Below, piece after piece: positions 1 to 7,575 of a stretch of 40,881 nucleotides of DNA. This stretch comes from an uncultured Selenomonas sp. Its GTDB lineage: Bacteria > Bacillota > Negativicutes > Selenomonadales > Selenomonadaceae. A program made the translations under genes and the position numbers. Below the pieces are notes generated by a model that worked only from the letters and a program-made list of their open reading frames with translations, was not told where the DNA came from and did not search any database. The stretch covers positions 1-40,881 of the forward strand of contig CACXCN010000060.1 in NCBI GenBank assembly GCA_902766095.1. Direction: 5' to 3'. Position 1 is the stretch's first letter, and each line of letters starts with the position of its first letter.

Positions 1-84
1 GTAGGTGCCCGAGTGGTTAAAGGGAGCAGACTGTAAATCTGCCGCCTCACGGCTACGATGGTTCGAATCCATCCCTGCCCACCA
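1..84 (+). tRNA. tRNA-Tyr (GTA), 5' end cut by window edge
   Basis: This is a class II tRNA with a long variable arm. The anticodon stem is 26-30/38-42 and the loop at 31-37 carries anticodon GTA (33-35). The T stem-loop is 57-73 with the TTCGAAT loop, the 3' acceptor strand is 74-80, and an encoded CCA sits at 82-84. The 3' acceptor strand lacks its first two 5' partners, so about two bases lie outside the window. Confidence 0.95.
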
Positions 85-93
85 CTAGCAGAC

Positions 94-122
94 AAAGCAT
101 CGCTGTAGAGCGATGCTTTTTT
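94..122 (+). terminator. Rho-independent terminator of tRNA-Tyr
   Basis: An 11-bp stem (94-104 with 109-119) closes a four-base loop and runs into a T tract (117-122), ten bases after the tRNA. The remaining 123-227 shows no gene or clear signal. Confidence 0.9.
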
Positions 123-338
123 GTATTGTTCAGCAGCGGTGCCCTGATTCGATCTATCGGGAGTCCATGGACGGCGTGTACCGTTGATCAATGGGAGGAA
201 TAGCAAATAAGCGCGGGCTAGGGCTCCTTACAAGTTCTTCGGGACGAAAGCCCACGTTTTCAAACGTGGGATGAAGTCCCATTTCAAACAATGTAGATAA
301 AGCTTGATAAAACATCTACAATATGCTATATTGTAGAC

Positions 339-740
339 ATGGAAAATAAATATTTCCGGACACGTACAACAGTGTCCCTTATAAACTATCATTTTGTATT
401 TTGTCCAAAGTACAGGCGCAAGATATTTCTGATTCCGCATGTCGAGGAAAGATTCAAAGAGCTGACACGGCAGATATGCAAGGAACTTGAAATCGAAATC
501 CTTGCTATGGAATGTCATATCGACCATGTACATCTGTTCTTAAAGTGCTGGCCGAAACAATCCCCTGCCGAAATCATGAAGAAGGTGAAAGGAGCTTCTT
601 CTCATGTTCTGCGAGACGAGTCTCCTCAGCTGGCTGGAATGTCCAGCCTTTGGACAAGAAGTTATTTTGTTTCTACCGCTGGCAACGTCAGCAGTGAGAC
701 CATCAAGTGGTATGTAGACACCCAGAAAACAAGGGGGTGA
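339..740 (+). CDS. tnpA: IS200/IS605 TnpA, Y1 HUH transposase
   Basis: This 133-residue protein is the single-strand DNA transposase of the element. It cuts the TTAC and TCAA ends through a transient 5'-phosphotyrosine link. The HUH pair is H63-V-H65 in the CHIDHVHLF segment, and the catalytic tyrosine is expected at Y125 in the C-terminal helix. The length fits the family (about 130-155 residues), and I see no frameshift or missing motif. tnpB starts six bases downstream in the same direction, so the two are probably translated from one message. The gene appears able to encode an active enzyme, but activity cannot be judged from sequence alone. Confidence 0.93.
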   Translation: MENKYFRTRTTVSLINYHFVFCPKYRRKIFLIPHVEERFKELTRQICKELEIEILAMECHIDHVHLFLKCWPKQSPAEIMKKVKGASSHVLRDESPQLAGMSSLWTRSYFVSTAGNVSSETIKWYVDTQKTRG

Positions 741-746
741 ATAGTA

Positions 747-1865
747 ATGATCAAGACATTCAAGTTTAAACTGTTCCATGCCAAACGGAACAAAAAGCTG
801 CACCGGCAAATCAATGCTGCCGGTATGTCCTACAATCATTGCATAGCCCTGCATAAGCGATATTGGAAATTGTACCATAAGTCTTTGAATATCTATGCGC
901 TTCAGAAGCATCTCACAAAGCTGAAGAAGCTGCCGCGTTTTGCGTACCTGAGAGAAATCGGCTCACAGGCATTGCAAGATGTCGCCGAACGTATCGACAA
1001 GGGCTATAAGCTCTTCTGGAAGAATCTGGAACGCAAGAAAAAGACTGCGCCGCCAGGCTTCCGTAAGATACGAAAGTACAAATCTTATACACTCAAACAG
1101 GCTGGATGGAATCTCGACCAAGAGCATGGCATTATCTTTATTGCAAAACAGAAATACCGTTATTCAAAAAGCCGTGACATCGAGGGCAGAATTAAGACCT
1201 TGACTGTCAAGCGAGATTGCCTTGGCGATATTTATATCTATTTTGTCTGCGAACTGCCAGATAACGAAGTCAAAGCACGAACAGGTAAAAGCGTCGGTTT
1301 TGACTTCGGTTTCAAAGGCAAGATGCTCGTAGCTGAAAATCCGAAAGAAGATATTAAAGAGCCATCATTCTTCCGCAAGGCAATGAACGATATAGCTTGC
1401 GCCAATCGAAAGCTGTCCAGTAAGCGCATGCGCTCAAACAATCGGCATAGAGCTCGTTTGGAGTTGGCTCGCCTACATCGCAAAGCTGCCAATCAGCGCA
1501 ATGCTTATCATTGGCAGTTAGCAAGGGAGCTGTGTTCCCGTTATGCAGTCATCTGTCTCGAAGACTTGAATATGAAATTTATGCAGAAAGGTCACGGTAA
1601 GAAAGTCATGGACTATGGTTTTGCTGAATTTCAAAACATCCTTGCTTATGTAGGCCAGCAAGTCGGTACTAGAATCGTTAAGATAGACAGATTCTTTCCG
1701 TCCAGTCAAATTTGTTCAGATTGCGGTTATCAGAATTCTGAGATGAAAGACCTCCGTATTCGTGAATGGAATTGTCCAGCATGTGGTACGCACCACGATA
1801 GAGATAGGAATGCTGCACATAATATCCACCAAGAAGGCTTAAGGATTCTTCTTGGGTCAGCCTGA
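747..1865 (+). CDS. tnpB: TnpB, RNA-guided RuvC-like nuclease of the IS element
   Basis: This 372-residue TnpB is of the OrfB/IS1341 type, ancestral to Cas12. Studied TnpB proteins use an RNA made from the element's right end to cut DNA next to the transposon target motif, which favours keeping the element. The RuvC acid residues are visible as D186 (GFDFG), E272 (CLEDL) and D351/D353 (HHDRDRNAAHN). A four-cysteine zinc ribbon lies between them (C323, C326, C343, C346). The start ATG at 747 follows a GGGGGTGA Shine-Dalgarno site. The protein looks intact. The guide RNA should end at 1988 and continue into the right flank. Confidence 0.93.
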   Translation: MIKTFKFKLFHAKRNKKLHRQINAAGMSYNHCIALHKRYWKLYHKSLNIYALQKHLTKLKKLPRFAYLREIGSQALQDVAERIDKGYKLFWKNLERKKKTAPPGFRKIRKYKSYTLKQAGWNLDQEHGIIFIAKQKYRYSKSRDIEGRIKTLTVKRDCLGDIYIYFVCELPDNEVKARTGKSVGFDFGFKGKMLVAENPKEDIKEPSFFRKAMNDIACANRKLSSKRMRSNNRHRARLELARLHRKAANQRNAYHWQLARELCSRYAVICLEDLNMKFMQKGHGKKVMDYGFAEFQNILAYVGQQVGTRIVKIDRFFPSSQICSDCGYQNSEMKDLRIREWNCPACGTHHDRDRNAAHNIHQEGLRILLGSA

Positions 1866-1988
1866 AATAAACAATCAAACTGGGCAGGGCATTGTCCAGC
1901 TGTAGGAGTTCTCGCAAGACTATCATGAGATAGCAGAGAACGTTAGTCACTCAGGAATCCCACGGCTTTAGCCGTGGGAGGATGTCAA
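1770..1988 (+). ncRNA. Putative omega-RNA (reRNA) of TnpB
   Basis: In characterised IS200/IS605 elements the guide RNA scaffold overlaps the 3' end of tnpB and runs to the right end of the element, and the guide is the adjoining flank. By analogy the scaffold here covers the end of tnpB, the 123-bp 3' region and the terminal hairpin at 1959-1978. The guide would start at 1989. The 5' limit given is an estimate and nothing in the sequence fixes it. Confidence 0.5.
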
Positions 1989-2026
1989 GAACCTCCAGCC
2001 CGCGCTTTGCGATAATGATAGCCGGT

Positions 2027-2419
2027 TCAGGCTTTGTCCATCGGGCAGCTCACGGATTTCTCGCCGCGCACGGCGGTGTGCTCGCCCTCGAACAGAGCCT
2101 GGCTCATGCGGCGCATGAGCTCGTCCTGCTCACGCGATTCCGAGAATACGACCTGCTGGTCAGCCGGCATCGTATCGCCTTCGAGCTCGGTGATGGCGAG
2201 CTGCAGGCGGTGATCCTTGTCGGAGCGGAAGGAATATTTGCGGCGCGTGGAGAGCCATTCGGTGATCATGGCGACATTCTGGCCGCTGGCGTTCTTGTTG
2301 TAATCGCGGTAGGCAGCGGCTGCGATGGCAGCGGCGCGCCCGAGGTCAGCGGTGGCGCCGAGCAGCGAGTAGGTGGCGTCGTCTTTTTCGGTTATGAGCT
2401 GGCTTATGATATAGAGCAT
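2027..2419 (-). CDS. Hypothetical protein, 130 residues
   Basis: I do not recognise this protein. It is likely a real gene. Its codon use (GGC, CGC, GAG, CTC, ATC) matches the host genes, an AGAAGGA Shine-Dalgarno site precedes the ATG, and a good promoter lies 42 bases further upstream. It is hydrophilic apart from a short alanine-rich stretch near residues 29-38, shows no signal peptide or membrane segment, and has one cysteine near the C terminus. It is a single-gene unit on the minus strand. Its probable terminator hairpin has been split by the IS200/IS605 insertion. Confidence 0.75.
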   Translation of the reverse strand: MLYIISQLITEKDDATYSLLGATADLGRAAAIAAAAYRDYNKNASGQNVAMITEWLSTRRKYSFRSDKDHRLQLAITELEGDTMPADQQVVFSESREQDELMRRMSQALFEGEHTAVRGEKSVSCPMDKA

Positions 2420-2460
2420 GATAGTTCCTTCTTTCGCTGATGTTATACCGTACTGCTATT

Positions 2461-2488
2461 ATTTTAGCAGGTTGGCGATACCTGTCAA
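2461..2488 (-). promoter_or_regulatory. Sigma-A promoter of the 2027-2419 gene
   Basis: Reading the minus strand, TTGACA (2483-2488) and TAAAAT (2461-2466) are separated by 16 bases, and the ATG follows about 40 bases downstream. Confidence 0.8.
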
Positions 2489-2514
2489 ATGAGGGGGCCT
2501 CTTGTACTGCATAC

Positions 2515-2543
2515 AAAAAAGCACCAGCCAACGACTGATGCTT
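2515..2543 (-). terminator. Terminator of tRNA-Arg
   Basis: On the minus strand, AAGCATCAG pairs with CTGGTGCTT (one G-T pair) and is followed by a run of T (2515-2520), directly after the tRNA. Confidence 0.85.
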
Positions 2544-2553
2544 TGCTTGCAAA

Positions 2554-2631
2554 TGGTGACCCAGGGGGGACTCGAACCCTCGACCCTTTGATTCGTAGTC
2601 AAATACTCTAATCCAACTGAGCTACTGGGCC
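2554..2631 (-). tRNA. tRNA-Arg (ACG)
   Basis: The minus strand gives a full cloverleaf with encoded CCA (2556-2554). The acceptor stem is GGCCCAG with CTGGGTC. The anticodon arm is TTTGA-CTACGAA-TCAAA with anticodon ACG, normally read as ICG. The T stem GAGGG/CCCCC holds one A-C mismatch at pair 50-64. Confidence 0.95.
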
Positions 2632-2670
2632 ATATGCTGTTTTTGACTGCCTGTGCAATCAACGAATAAT

Positions 2671-2699
2671 ATGATAGCACGAGTGTGCCACTCTGTCAA
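2671..2699 (-). promoter_or_regulatory. Promoter of tRNA-Arg
   Basis: Minus strand TTGACA (2694-2699), a 17-base spacer and TATCAT (2671-2676) lie about 40 bases upstream of the tRNA. Confidence 0.88.
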
Positions 2700-2797
2700 C
2701 ACTTTTTTTCGGTAATGAAAATAAAAGTGAATTTCGTTCATTTTTGTCTTTTCCTGGCTATGAAATTCAGATATAATAGACGTATATCGATCTGGGG

Positions 2798-3487
2798 GTG
2801 GTGGAAATAGAGCAGGACGATGCGCTGCCATTGGGCCGGCGGGCGCGCAAGAAGATAAAGACGCGACAGGCCATCATCGATGCGGCCGTGCGCTTGTTCC
2901 GTGAGCAGGGATACCGCGAGACGTCCATAGCTGATATCATGCGGGTGGCGGATCTCGGGGTGGGGACATTCTACAATTATTTTGCTACGAAGGAAGATAT
3001 GCTGCTCTACATGCTGGGCAATCTCGTCCATAAAGTCAATGAGACGCTGGCGCGTGAGCGCCAGCAGGGAGCGACCTCGCTGCGCCTGCTGGCTGCCGGG
3101 ACTGGCGTCATGGCGGATTTCCTGGAGCAGAATCGCTATGTCCTGCCGATATTCCTGGCGGCCGCGGAGCATGGCAGTCGCATGGCGGAGCGAGGCGGCC
3201 AGCAGGAGCCGCTGCCTCCGGGGCCGCAGGCTCCACATGGGGCCGGCGGGGCCATGGAGACATCGGATCATTCGCCGGGGTTCGGCCGCCTGTTCGGTGA
3301 AATCATCGCCGAGGGACAGCGTGCGGGGGAGATCCGCTCCGATGTGCCGCCGGCCGTGATATCCGAGATGTTTCATTCGACATTCCAGGCGGCGGCGTTC
3401 AGCCAGCTGCCGCTGTCGTTCGCTGATAATGTATCGCTGAAAACCCGCCTGCTGCTCGACGGCATCAGGCCGCAGCAGGATGACTGA
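2798..3487 (+). CDS. TetR/AcrR-family transcriptional regulator
   Basis: This is a 229-residue one-component regulator. The N-terminal TetR helix-turn-helix spans about residues 18-65, with the typical RQAIIDAAVRLFREQGY helix and the VGTFYNYFATKEDM segment. The C-terminal ligand and dimer domain is variable, with a Pro/Gly-rich insert near residues 130-160. A TATAAT box at 2772-2777 would put transcription just before the gene. The start is uncertain: tandem GTG codons at 2798 and 2801 lie within a GGGGG run and the ribosome site is poor. It is 54 bases upstream of nirJ1 in the same direction and may control itself and the following operon. The ligand is unknown. Confidence 0.88.
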   Translation: MVEIEQDDALPLGRRARKKIKTRQAIIDAAVRLFREQGYRETSIADIMRVADLGVGTFYNYFATKEDMLLYMLGNLVHKVNETLARERQQGATSLRLLAAGTGVMADFLEQNRYVLPIFLAAAEHGSRMAERGGQQEPLPPGPQAPHGAGGAMETSDHSPGFGRLFGEIIAEGQRAGEIRSDVPPAVISEMFHSTFQAAAFSQLPLSFADNVSLKTRLLLDGIRPQQDD

Positions 3488-3541
3488 GCGGCACCTTTAT
3501 CCGCTGGCTTGGGCAAAGATATTATTTTAGGAGATTTATTG

Positions 3542-4732
3542 ATGATAAGTGTAACGAAGTTGCTGTTCGCGCGCGATTATTACGGAGATAAGCTGCGCTA
3601 TACGAAGAATGCCCACAATATGCGCAATGGTGCCGCAGAAGGTGTGGGACCGGTCGTAGTCTGGAACTCGACGAAGACGTGCAATCTGCACTGCATGCAT
3701 TGCTATATGCAGTCGGACGGGCGGAAATACAAGGATGAGCTGACGACGGCCGAGGCGAAGCAGTTTATCGATGACCTGGCCGAGTTCCATGTGCCGGTGC
3801 TGCTGTTTTCGGGCGGCGAGCCGTTGATCCGGCCTGATTTTTTCGAGCTGGCTGAACATGCGGCCCAGCGCGGCGTGCGGCCGACGCTCTCGACGAACGG
3901 TACGCTCATCACGCGCGAGGTGGCGCATCGCATCCATGATATCGGCGTGGGCTATGTGGGCATATCGCTCGATGGTCTCGAGGATGTGAATGACAAGTTC
4001 CGCGGCGTCGCTGGTGCTTACCAGAAAGCGATGGAGGGAATCGAGAACTGTGTGGCCGTGGGGCAGCGGGTCGGTCTGCGCTTCACGATCAACCATCACA
4101 ATATCCAGGAGCTCGACAACATTTTCGACTTCATCGAGGAGCATGAGATCAATCGCGTCTGCTTCTATCATCTGGTCTACTCGGGCCGCGGGTCGGCCAT
4201 GATGGATCAGGATGTCACGCCGGCCGAGTCCCGTCGGGCCATGGATACGATCATCCGCCGCACGCGTGATTTCGAGGAGCGCGGGCTCGAGAAGGAGATC
4301 CTGACCGTCGACAATCACTGCGACGGTGTATATATGTATCTGAAGGCGCTGGCGGCCGGCGATACCGCTGTGGCTGAGCAGATAAAGAAATACATCTCGA
4401 TGAACGGCGGCAACCGCTCGGGCATCGCGTTCGGCGAGGTCGACCCGCAGGGCTATGTGCATCCCGATCAGTTCACGCAGCATCACACGTTCGGCAATGT
4501 GCGCGAGCGGAAATTCGGCGATATATGGTCGGATACATCGGATCCCATCATGGCTGGCCTGAAGAACCGCAAGCCGCTGCTGAAGGGGCGCTGTGCGAGC
4601 TGCCGGTTCCTCAATGAGTGCAACGGCAATTTCCGCACGCGGGCTGAGGCGCGCACCGGCGACTTCTGGGAGAGCGATCCGTCGTGCTATCTGACGGATG
4701 AGGAGATCGGTCTCACGGGAGGTGCGAAATGA
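3542..4732 (+). CDS. nirJ1: Radical SAM/SPASM-like protein, NirJ1/AhbC type
   Basis: This is a 396-residue radical SAM enzyme. The [4Fe-4S]-SAM motif is CNLHCMHC (C47, C51, C54), followed by the SGGEP SAM-binding motif near residue 90. A C-terminal cysteine region (CASCRF..C, then SDPSCYL) could bind another cluster. The N-terminal KLLFARDYYGDKLRYTKN and WNSTKTCNL segments match the NirJ1 family. That family is tied to the siroheme-dependent route to heme or heme d1 (AhbC/AhbD relatives), acting on tetrapyrrole side chains. I chose ATG 3542 because AGGAGA (3529-3534) lies seven bases before it. An upstream in-frame TTG lacks such a site. The stop overlaps the next start (ATGA), implying coupled translation with nirJ2. 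Confidence 0.88.
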   Translation: MISVTKLLFARDYYGDKLRYTKNAHNMRNGAAEGVGPVVVWNSTKTCNLHCMHCYMQSDGRKYKDELTTAEAKQFIDDLAEFHVPVLLFSGGEPLIRPDFFELAEHAAQRGVRPTLSTNGTLITREVAHRIHDIGVGYVGISLDGLEDVNDKFRGVAGAYQKAMEGIENCVAVGQRVGLRFTINHHNIQELDNIFDFIEEHEINRVCFYHLVYSGRGSAMMDQDVTPAESRRAMDTIIRRTRDFEERGLEKEILTVDNHCDGVYMYLKALAAGDTAVAEQIKKYISMNGGNRSGIAFGEVDPQGYVHPDQFTQHHTFGNVRERKFGDIWSDTSDPIMAGLKNRKPLLKGRCASCRFLNECNGNFRTRAEARTGDFWESDPSCYLTDEEIGLTGGAK

Positions 4733-5853
4733 GTGCGGCGGAAGGAATGAAGCATATGCCGTCCGGCGTAGCGACTGCGGCGGCCGGGCCGGACAGCCAT
4801 CCGCACGGTCATGGCGGCGGTCATCCGGGCGGCCATCCCGCCGGCCACGGCGGCCAGATCGGTATCGTCTCCTGGAATACGACGAATGCCTGCAACATGT
4901 ACTGCGCGCATTGCTATCGCGATGCGGGCTGCCAGGCCAGCGATGAGCTGTCGACGGCTGAGGCGAAGGACATGCTCGACGGCATCGCCCGGGCGGGCTT
5001 CCGCATCATGATTTTCTCGGGCGGCGAGCCGCTCATGCGGCCGGATATCCTCGAGCTCGTGCGCTATGCGGCGCATCTCGGCCTCATACCGGTGTTCGGC
5101 ACGAACGGCACGCTCATAACGCCGGACATGGCCGTGGCGCTGAAAGAGGCTGGTGCCAAGGGCATGGGCATATCGCTCGATTCGCTCGATGCAGCGAAGC
5201 ACAACAAGTTCCGCGCTTTCGAGGGGGCCTGGGAAGGGGCCGTGCAGGGCATGAAGAACTGCTGGGCGGCCGGGCTGCCGTTCCAGATCCATACGACTGT
5301 CATGGACTGGAACCAGGCCGAGCTCGAGGCTATCACGGATTTCGCGGTCGAGATAGGGGCTCGGGCCCATCATTTCTTCTTCCTCGTGCCGACGGGCCGC
5401 GCCCGCACCATCGAGGAGGAGAGCCTGCGGGCGGAGCAGTACGAGGATGTCCTCACGCGCATCATGCGCAAGCAGGAGACCGTGCCGATCGAGCTCAAGC
5501 CGACCTGTGCCCCGCAGTTCCTGCGCATAGCGGCCCAGCTCGGCATAAAGACGCGCTTCAGCCGCGGCTGTCTGGCCGGGCTCTCGTACTGCATCATCAG
5601 TCCGCGCGGCAAGGTGCAGCCCTGTGCCTATCTGAAAATGGAGCTCGGCGATGTGCGCGAGAAGCCATTTGATGAGATATGGCGCGACAACGAAGTCCTG
5701 CAGCGGCTGCGCACGCTCGAGTACAGCGGCGGCTGCGGCACGTGCAATTACCGTCGCCTCTGCGGCGGCTGCCGCGCACGCGCGGCCATATATCATGGCG
5801 GCGACTACATGGCGGAGGAGCCCTGGTGCCTCTATCATGGCCGTCGGGGCTGA
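4729..5853 (+). CDS. nirJ2: Radical SAM/SPASM protein, NirJ2/AhbD type, with His-rich N terminus
   Basis: This is a 374-residue radical SAM enzyme paired with nirJ1. The cluster motif is CNMYCAHC (C55, C59, C62), followed by FSGGEPLMRPD. The C-terminal SPASM-type cysteines lie at RGCLAG.SYC, the VQPCAYL segment and GGCGTCNYRRLCGGC. The core from about residue 46 (VSWNTTNACN) fits the NirJ2 family, likely acting late in siroheme-dependent heme synthesis. Residues 1-43 are an extension rich in Gly, Pro and His (His at 9, 24, 26, 28, 32, 36 and 40) that I do not expect in the family. It could bind metal, but that is speculation. The start overlaps the nirJ1 stop. Confidence 0.88.
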   Translation: MSAAEGMKHMPSGVATAAAGPDSHPHGHGGGHPGGHPAGHGGQIGIVSWNTTNACNMYCAHCYRDAGCQASDELSTAEAKDMLDGIARAGFRIMIFSGGEPLMRPDILELVRYAAHLGLIPVFGTNGTLITPDMAVALKEAGAKGMGISLDSLDAAKHNKFRAFEGAWEGAVQGMKNCWAAGLPFQIHTTVMDWNQAELEAITDFAVEIGARAHHFFFLVPTGRARTIEEESLRAEQYEDVLTRIMRKQETVPIELKPTCAPQFLRIAAQLGIKTRFSRGCLAGLSYCIISPRGKVQPCAYLKMELGDVREKPFDEIWRDNEVLQRLRTLEYSGGCGTCNYRRLCGGCRARAAIYHGGDYMAEEPWCLYHGRRG

Positions 5854-5875
5854 TTGACTGTTCAGGTGAAATTTT

Positions 5876-6679
5876 ATGATAAAACTTATACTTTCCGATA
5901 TGGATGGCACGCTGCTCGATGACCAGAGCCGGCTGCCGGCAGGGTTCGATGATATGATGGCGGAGCTGAAGCAGCGCGGTGTGCATTTCGCGCCCTGCTC
6001 AGGCCGGCAGTATTTCTCGCTGCTCGACAGCTTCGCGAAATACAAGGATGAGTTCATGTTCCTGGCGGAGAACGGTACGCTCGTGCGCTATCAGGGGCGG
6101 GAGCTGTTCTCGAGCCCGATGAATGCAGCGCTGGGCCGGCAGGTCCTGCGGGCTGCTGAGCAGCTGCCCGGCATCTCGGAGGTATTCTGCGGCAAGAACA
6201 ATGCGTATGTTCTCGAGCGGCAGATGTCGCCCGTGCTGCAGCAGGAGCTGAACAAATACTATACGCATGCGATGACAGTACCGGATTTCAAGCATATCGA
6301 TGATGAGATGATCAAGGCATCGTTCTATGATGCCAACGGCACGGCGGAGCAGACGATCATGCCGGTGCTCGAGCGATTCCGCGGACCGCTGCAGGTCATC
6401 CTGTCCAGCGCGTACTGGGTCGATGTGATGAATTTCGATATCAATAAAGGCATCGCCGTGCAGCAGGTGCAGCGCCGTCTCGGCATCACGCCGATGGAGT
6501 GCGCGGCCTTCGGCGATTATATGAACGATGCCGAGATGATGAGCTCGGTCTACTATAGTTTCGCCATGGCCAATGCGCATCCGAAGATCAAGGAGCTCGC
6601 GCGCTACAGCACCACGAGCAACAATGAGGGCGGCGTGCTGGCCGGTATCCGCCGGCTCATAGATGCCGGACTTTGCTGA
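5876..6679 (+). CDS. Cof-type HAD-IIB phosphatase
   Basis: This 267-residue haloacid dehalogenase-type phosphatase has motif I SDMDGTLLDD (nucleophile Asp near residue 8), a conserved CSGRQ segment and the C-terminal GDYMND motif that holds magnesium. The IIB cap domain lies between. The family hydrolyses sugar phosphates, flavin phosphates or other small phosphoesters in the cytoplasm, and the substrate cannot be predicted. It starts 22 bases after nirJ2 behind a weak AGGTGA site, so it probably belongs to the same operon. A link to tetrapyrrole synthesis is not implied by the family. Confidence 0.88.
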   Translation: MIKLILSDMDGTLLDDQSRLPAGFDDMMAELKQRGVHFAPCSGRQYFSLLDSFAKYKDEFMFLAENGTLVRYQGRELFSSPMNAALGRQVLRAAEQLPGISEVFCGKNNAYVLERQMSPVLQQELNKYYTHAMTVPDFKHIDDEMIKASFYDANGTAEQTIMPVLERFRGPLQVILSSAYWVDVMNFDINKGIAVQQVQRRLGITPMECAAFGDYMNDAEMMSSVYYSFAMANAHPKIKELARYSTTSNNEGGVLAGIRRLIDAGLC

Positions 6680-6705
6680 TTTGCAGAAGAAAGGAAGCAT
6701 GATTC

Positions 6706-7554
6706 ATGCGGCTCGATTATCACATGCATTTCGAGAAGGGTTCTTATGACAAGCAGTGGGTGGAGGGATTCTTCCGCGCTGCGGCGGAGCGTCATCTCGA
6801 TGAGATCGGCATATCGGAGCACTCGCATACGTTCCCTGAGTTCGAACAGCTCTATTACGACGATCTCGTGCTCGATGACTCCTTTATCGGCAGCTTCCAG
6901 CAGAAATGGCTGAAGTCGAACAAGTTCAAGTACACGTTGGATGAATATTTCGCGTTCATGCGTGGGCTGCAGAAAGACCATGCCGTGAAGATCGGCATCG
7001 AGGTCTGCAATTTCCAGAACCAGGAGCGTGTGGCCTCCATATTGAAGCAGTATCCGTTCGACTACATCATCGGCTCTGTCCACTTCATCAAGGGCTGGGC
7101 CTATGACTCGTCAGAGATCAAGGCGGAGTGGCAGCGTCACGATCTGCATGATATCTACGAGTGGTACACGGAGGAGATAGAGAAGCTGGCCGCCTCTGGT
7201 CTCTACGATGTGCTCGGCCACCCCTACAACATCCGGCTGTTCAAGTTCCTGCCGGATTTCGATGTGCGCCCGTATCTCGAGCGCGCCGTCAAGGCGCTCA
7301 AGCAGGCAGATATGATCGTCGATGTGAATACGGGGACGTATTACCGCTATCCGATCAAGGAGATATCGCCGTATCCGGAGTTCATGAAGCTGGCCGCGCA
7401 GTACGGGCTGCCCATCATCATCGACTCGGATGCCCATCAGCCACAGGATTGCGGAGCCTACCACGATGAGGCCGTCCGCTATGTGCGGGAGTTCGGCTAT
7501 GACAAGACGGTGCAGTTCGAGGGGCGGAAACGCACGATCGTCCCGCTTACCTAA
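6706..7554 (+). CDS. PHP-domain phosphatase, histidinol-phosphatase (HisK/HisJ) type
   Basis: This is a 282-residue PHP-superfamily metal hydrolase. The metal ligands are visible as DYHMHFE near the N terminus, the EHSH motif near residue 45, GSVHF in the middle, LGHPYN, and SDAHQP near the C terminus. The family includes histidinol-phosphate phosphatase, and many members are close relatives with other phosphoester substrates. No his genes are nearby, so the role is open. It follows the HAD gene by 26 bases with an AAGGAA ribosome site and ends the putative operon that starts at nirJ1. Confidence 0.85.
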   Translation: MRLDYHMHFEKGSYDKQWVEGFFRAAAERHLDEIGISEHSHTFPEFEQLYYDDLVLDDSFIGSFQQKWLKSNKFKYTLDEYFAFMRGLQKDHAVKIGIEVCNFQNQERVASILKQYPFDYIIGSVHFIKGWAYDSSEIKAEWQRHDLHDIYEWYTEEIEKLAASGLYDVLGHPYNIRLFKFLPDFDVRPYLERAVKALKQADMIVDVNTGTYYRYPIKEISPYPEFMKLAAQYGLPIIIDSDAHQPQDCGAYHDEAVRYVREFGYDKTVQFEGRKRTIVPLT

Positions 7555-7575
7555 TACTTTGGTGAGTGGGACCCC

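Larger units (their letters stand above)
232..1988 (+). mobile_element. IS200/IS605-family insertion sequence, IS608-like ends
   Basis: The 1757-bp element carries tnpA and tnpB in the same direction. The left flank ends in TTAC (228-231) and the right end finishes in TCAA (1985-1988), the two cleavage sites known for IS608. A left subterminal hairpin (251-259/262-270) is preceded directly by AAAG (247-250). A right hairpin (1959-1967/1970-1978) is preceded directly by GAAT (1955-1958). These match the IS608 guide tetranucleotides that pair with TTAC and TCAA. No target duplication is expected for this single-strand transposition mechanism. Base composition is more AT-rich than the flanking host genes. 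Confidence 0.93.
209..2007. repeat. 11-bp inverted repeat split by the IS element
   Basis: AAGCGCGGGCT at 209-219 is exactly complementary to AGCCCGCGCTT at 1997-2007. Without the element the arms would be separated by only 20 bases (220-231 joined to 1989-1996). The hairpin would then lie just after the stop codon of the minus-strand gene ending at 2027, where a terminator is expected. Confidence 0.7.

Noticed and set aside
1982-2440. 152-codon plus-strand frame overlapping the 2027-2419 gene
   Set aside because: It begins inside the right end of the IS element, has no ribosome site, and lies opposite a minus-strand gene with promoter, Shine-Dalgarno site and host-like codon use.
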